A stretch of DNA of 64,000 nucleotides, taken from positions 241,807 through 305,806 of the forward strand of contig VSDK01027711.1 of the NCBI GenBank assembly GCA_009767595.1, read 5' to 3'. Source of the stretch: Symbiodinium kawagutii. Lineage: Eukaryota > Sar > Dinophyceae > Suessiales > Symbiodiniaceae. This document shows positions 63,203 through 64,000 of the stretch, piece by piece. The notes beneath the pieces were generated by a model. The model saw nothing but the letters and a program-made list of their open reading frames with translations, did no database searches and was not told the DNA's origin. Numbering within the stretch: position 1 is the stretch's first letter; the number at the start of each line of letters is the position of its first letter. The position numbers and the translations under genes are program-made.

Positions 63203-64000
63203 GCAAGTGGCAGTGGTGTAAACCCGTGGAGAACTATGGTGGAGAATTGGTGGTTTCATACCTTTCCTAGTGATATCTATCGTGATTATGAGTTGATAAT
63301 AGAGGGTCAGAACTGACAAGAATCTACGGCTCGTGGTTGATTATTGTTGAATTGTGATGAGAACTGGGACTCTTGAGATCGCTAAGTGATGAAAAAAAAG
63401 CCAGGCTAACTGGCGTCGGAACTCCATCAGCAAAGCTGCTGGGATCCCTCCCCACCTCGCCGTGGTTCCACGATGTTCCACCGGAGTTGGTTCATCAAGG
63501 GCAATGAATGGCTGGTGGTATCCTGATTGTCGGGGCTTGCTGGTGCTTGACCTCGGCTGGTGATTTACCATCAAATGCAGGGTATGGATCTTGGGATCTA
63601 CCATTGCAGCAATCATTACAGGGTCAATTCCCTATGGCTGATGATATCCCAGCTGCACCATCCCCATGCTTACCAGCATCGTGACCACTTGGATGACTTC
63701 GCTGTGATGGCGCTCATGGTTCCACCTCCACAAATGGATGCACGGAGACCCTGACATCCATGCATGGGTGCATAGTTGCATGCATAAGTTCTTGTTTTCG
63801 AAATGGATTGTCCTTCAAAACAACTTCCAAAGTCTTTAGGATCAAAATATGATCGCTTTTGAGACAACTGTTTTGGCTATGAACAACTCCGTGATATCTT
63901 CTAAATGGCGGTTCGTGGCGGTGATTTGACCTACTCTTAAATCCGATTCTGAGGGTGTTATCTCTTTGGGAGGAACGGTGAAACTTCAGTGTTACATGGT
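63203..64000. other. Non-coding stretch to the window end
   Basis: Ordinary composition. Overlapping open frames on both strands (63341-63616, 63560-63754, 63670-63867) have no recognisable features. Confidence 0.35.

Overview
The window looks like nuclear DNA of a dinoflagellate, most likely of the coral-symbiont family Symbiodiniaceae. Three things suggest this. There is a non-LTR retrotransposon (LINE) whose first protein carries a C5-cytosine DNA methyltransferase, a combination reported from dinoflagellates. A degenerate dinoflagellate spliced-leader sequence sits exactly at that element's 5' end. The surrounding DNA is a repeat-rich sea of tandem arrays and small inverted-repeat elements, with only short GC-rich islands that read like exons. 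Bacterial gene organisation is absent, and I recognised no rRNA, tRNA or CRISPR array.

The one well-supported coding unit is the LINE at 25969-36356 (10.4 kb, + strand). It is bounded by an exact 13-bp target-site duplication (25956-25968 and 36357-36369) and sits inside a copy of a small inverted-repeat element. In order it holds: a 68-nt leader starting with the spliced-leader-like sequence; ORF1 (first ATG 26037, 1690 aa) with a complete-looking methyltransferase domain, a long middle region and a C-terminal coiled coil; ORF2 with an AP-type endonuclease, then after one frame change a reverse transcriptase (FADD), a CCHC zinc knuckle and an RNase H; and a 124-nt 3' UTR with a hairpin and no poly(A) tail. 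The natural reading is that ORF1 binds the RNA and could methylate the new DNA copy, while ORF2 nicks the target, copies the RNA and removes it.

Layout: 1-6.7 kb is low-complexity intergenic DNA with a 112-bp tandem repeat, inverted-repeat elements and one unexplained 286-codon ORF. 6.7-9.45 kb holds four abutting tandem arrays with units of 15, 10, 106 and 14 bp. 9.5-25.6 kb has scattered exon-like islands, small elements and a roughly 1.2-kb foldback element (20102-21308) with arms of about 375 bp. 26.0-36.4 kb is the LINE. 36.4-60.4 kb is again small elements and exon-like islands, all on the + strand. 60.4-61.5 kb has a 40-bp array, a 209-base assembly gap and a 24-bp array. 61.6-64.0 kb has AT-rich DNA, three different small elements in a row and one last exon-like island.

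At least four families of short inverted-repeat elements recur (called A, B, C and D here). The exon-like islands are inferred only from GC content, open frame, flanking AG acceptors and peptide character. They could be parts of one or several genes whose introns hold most of the repeats, or they could be remnants. No transcript evidence is available here.
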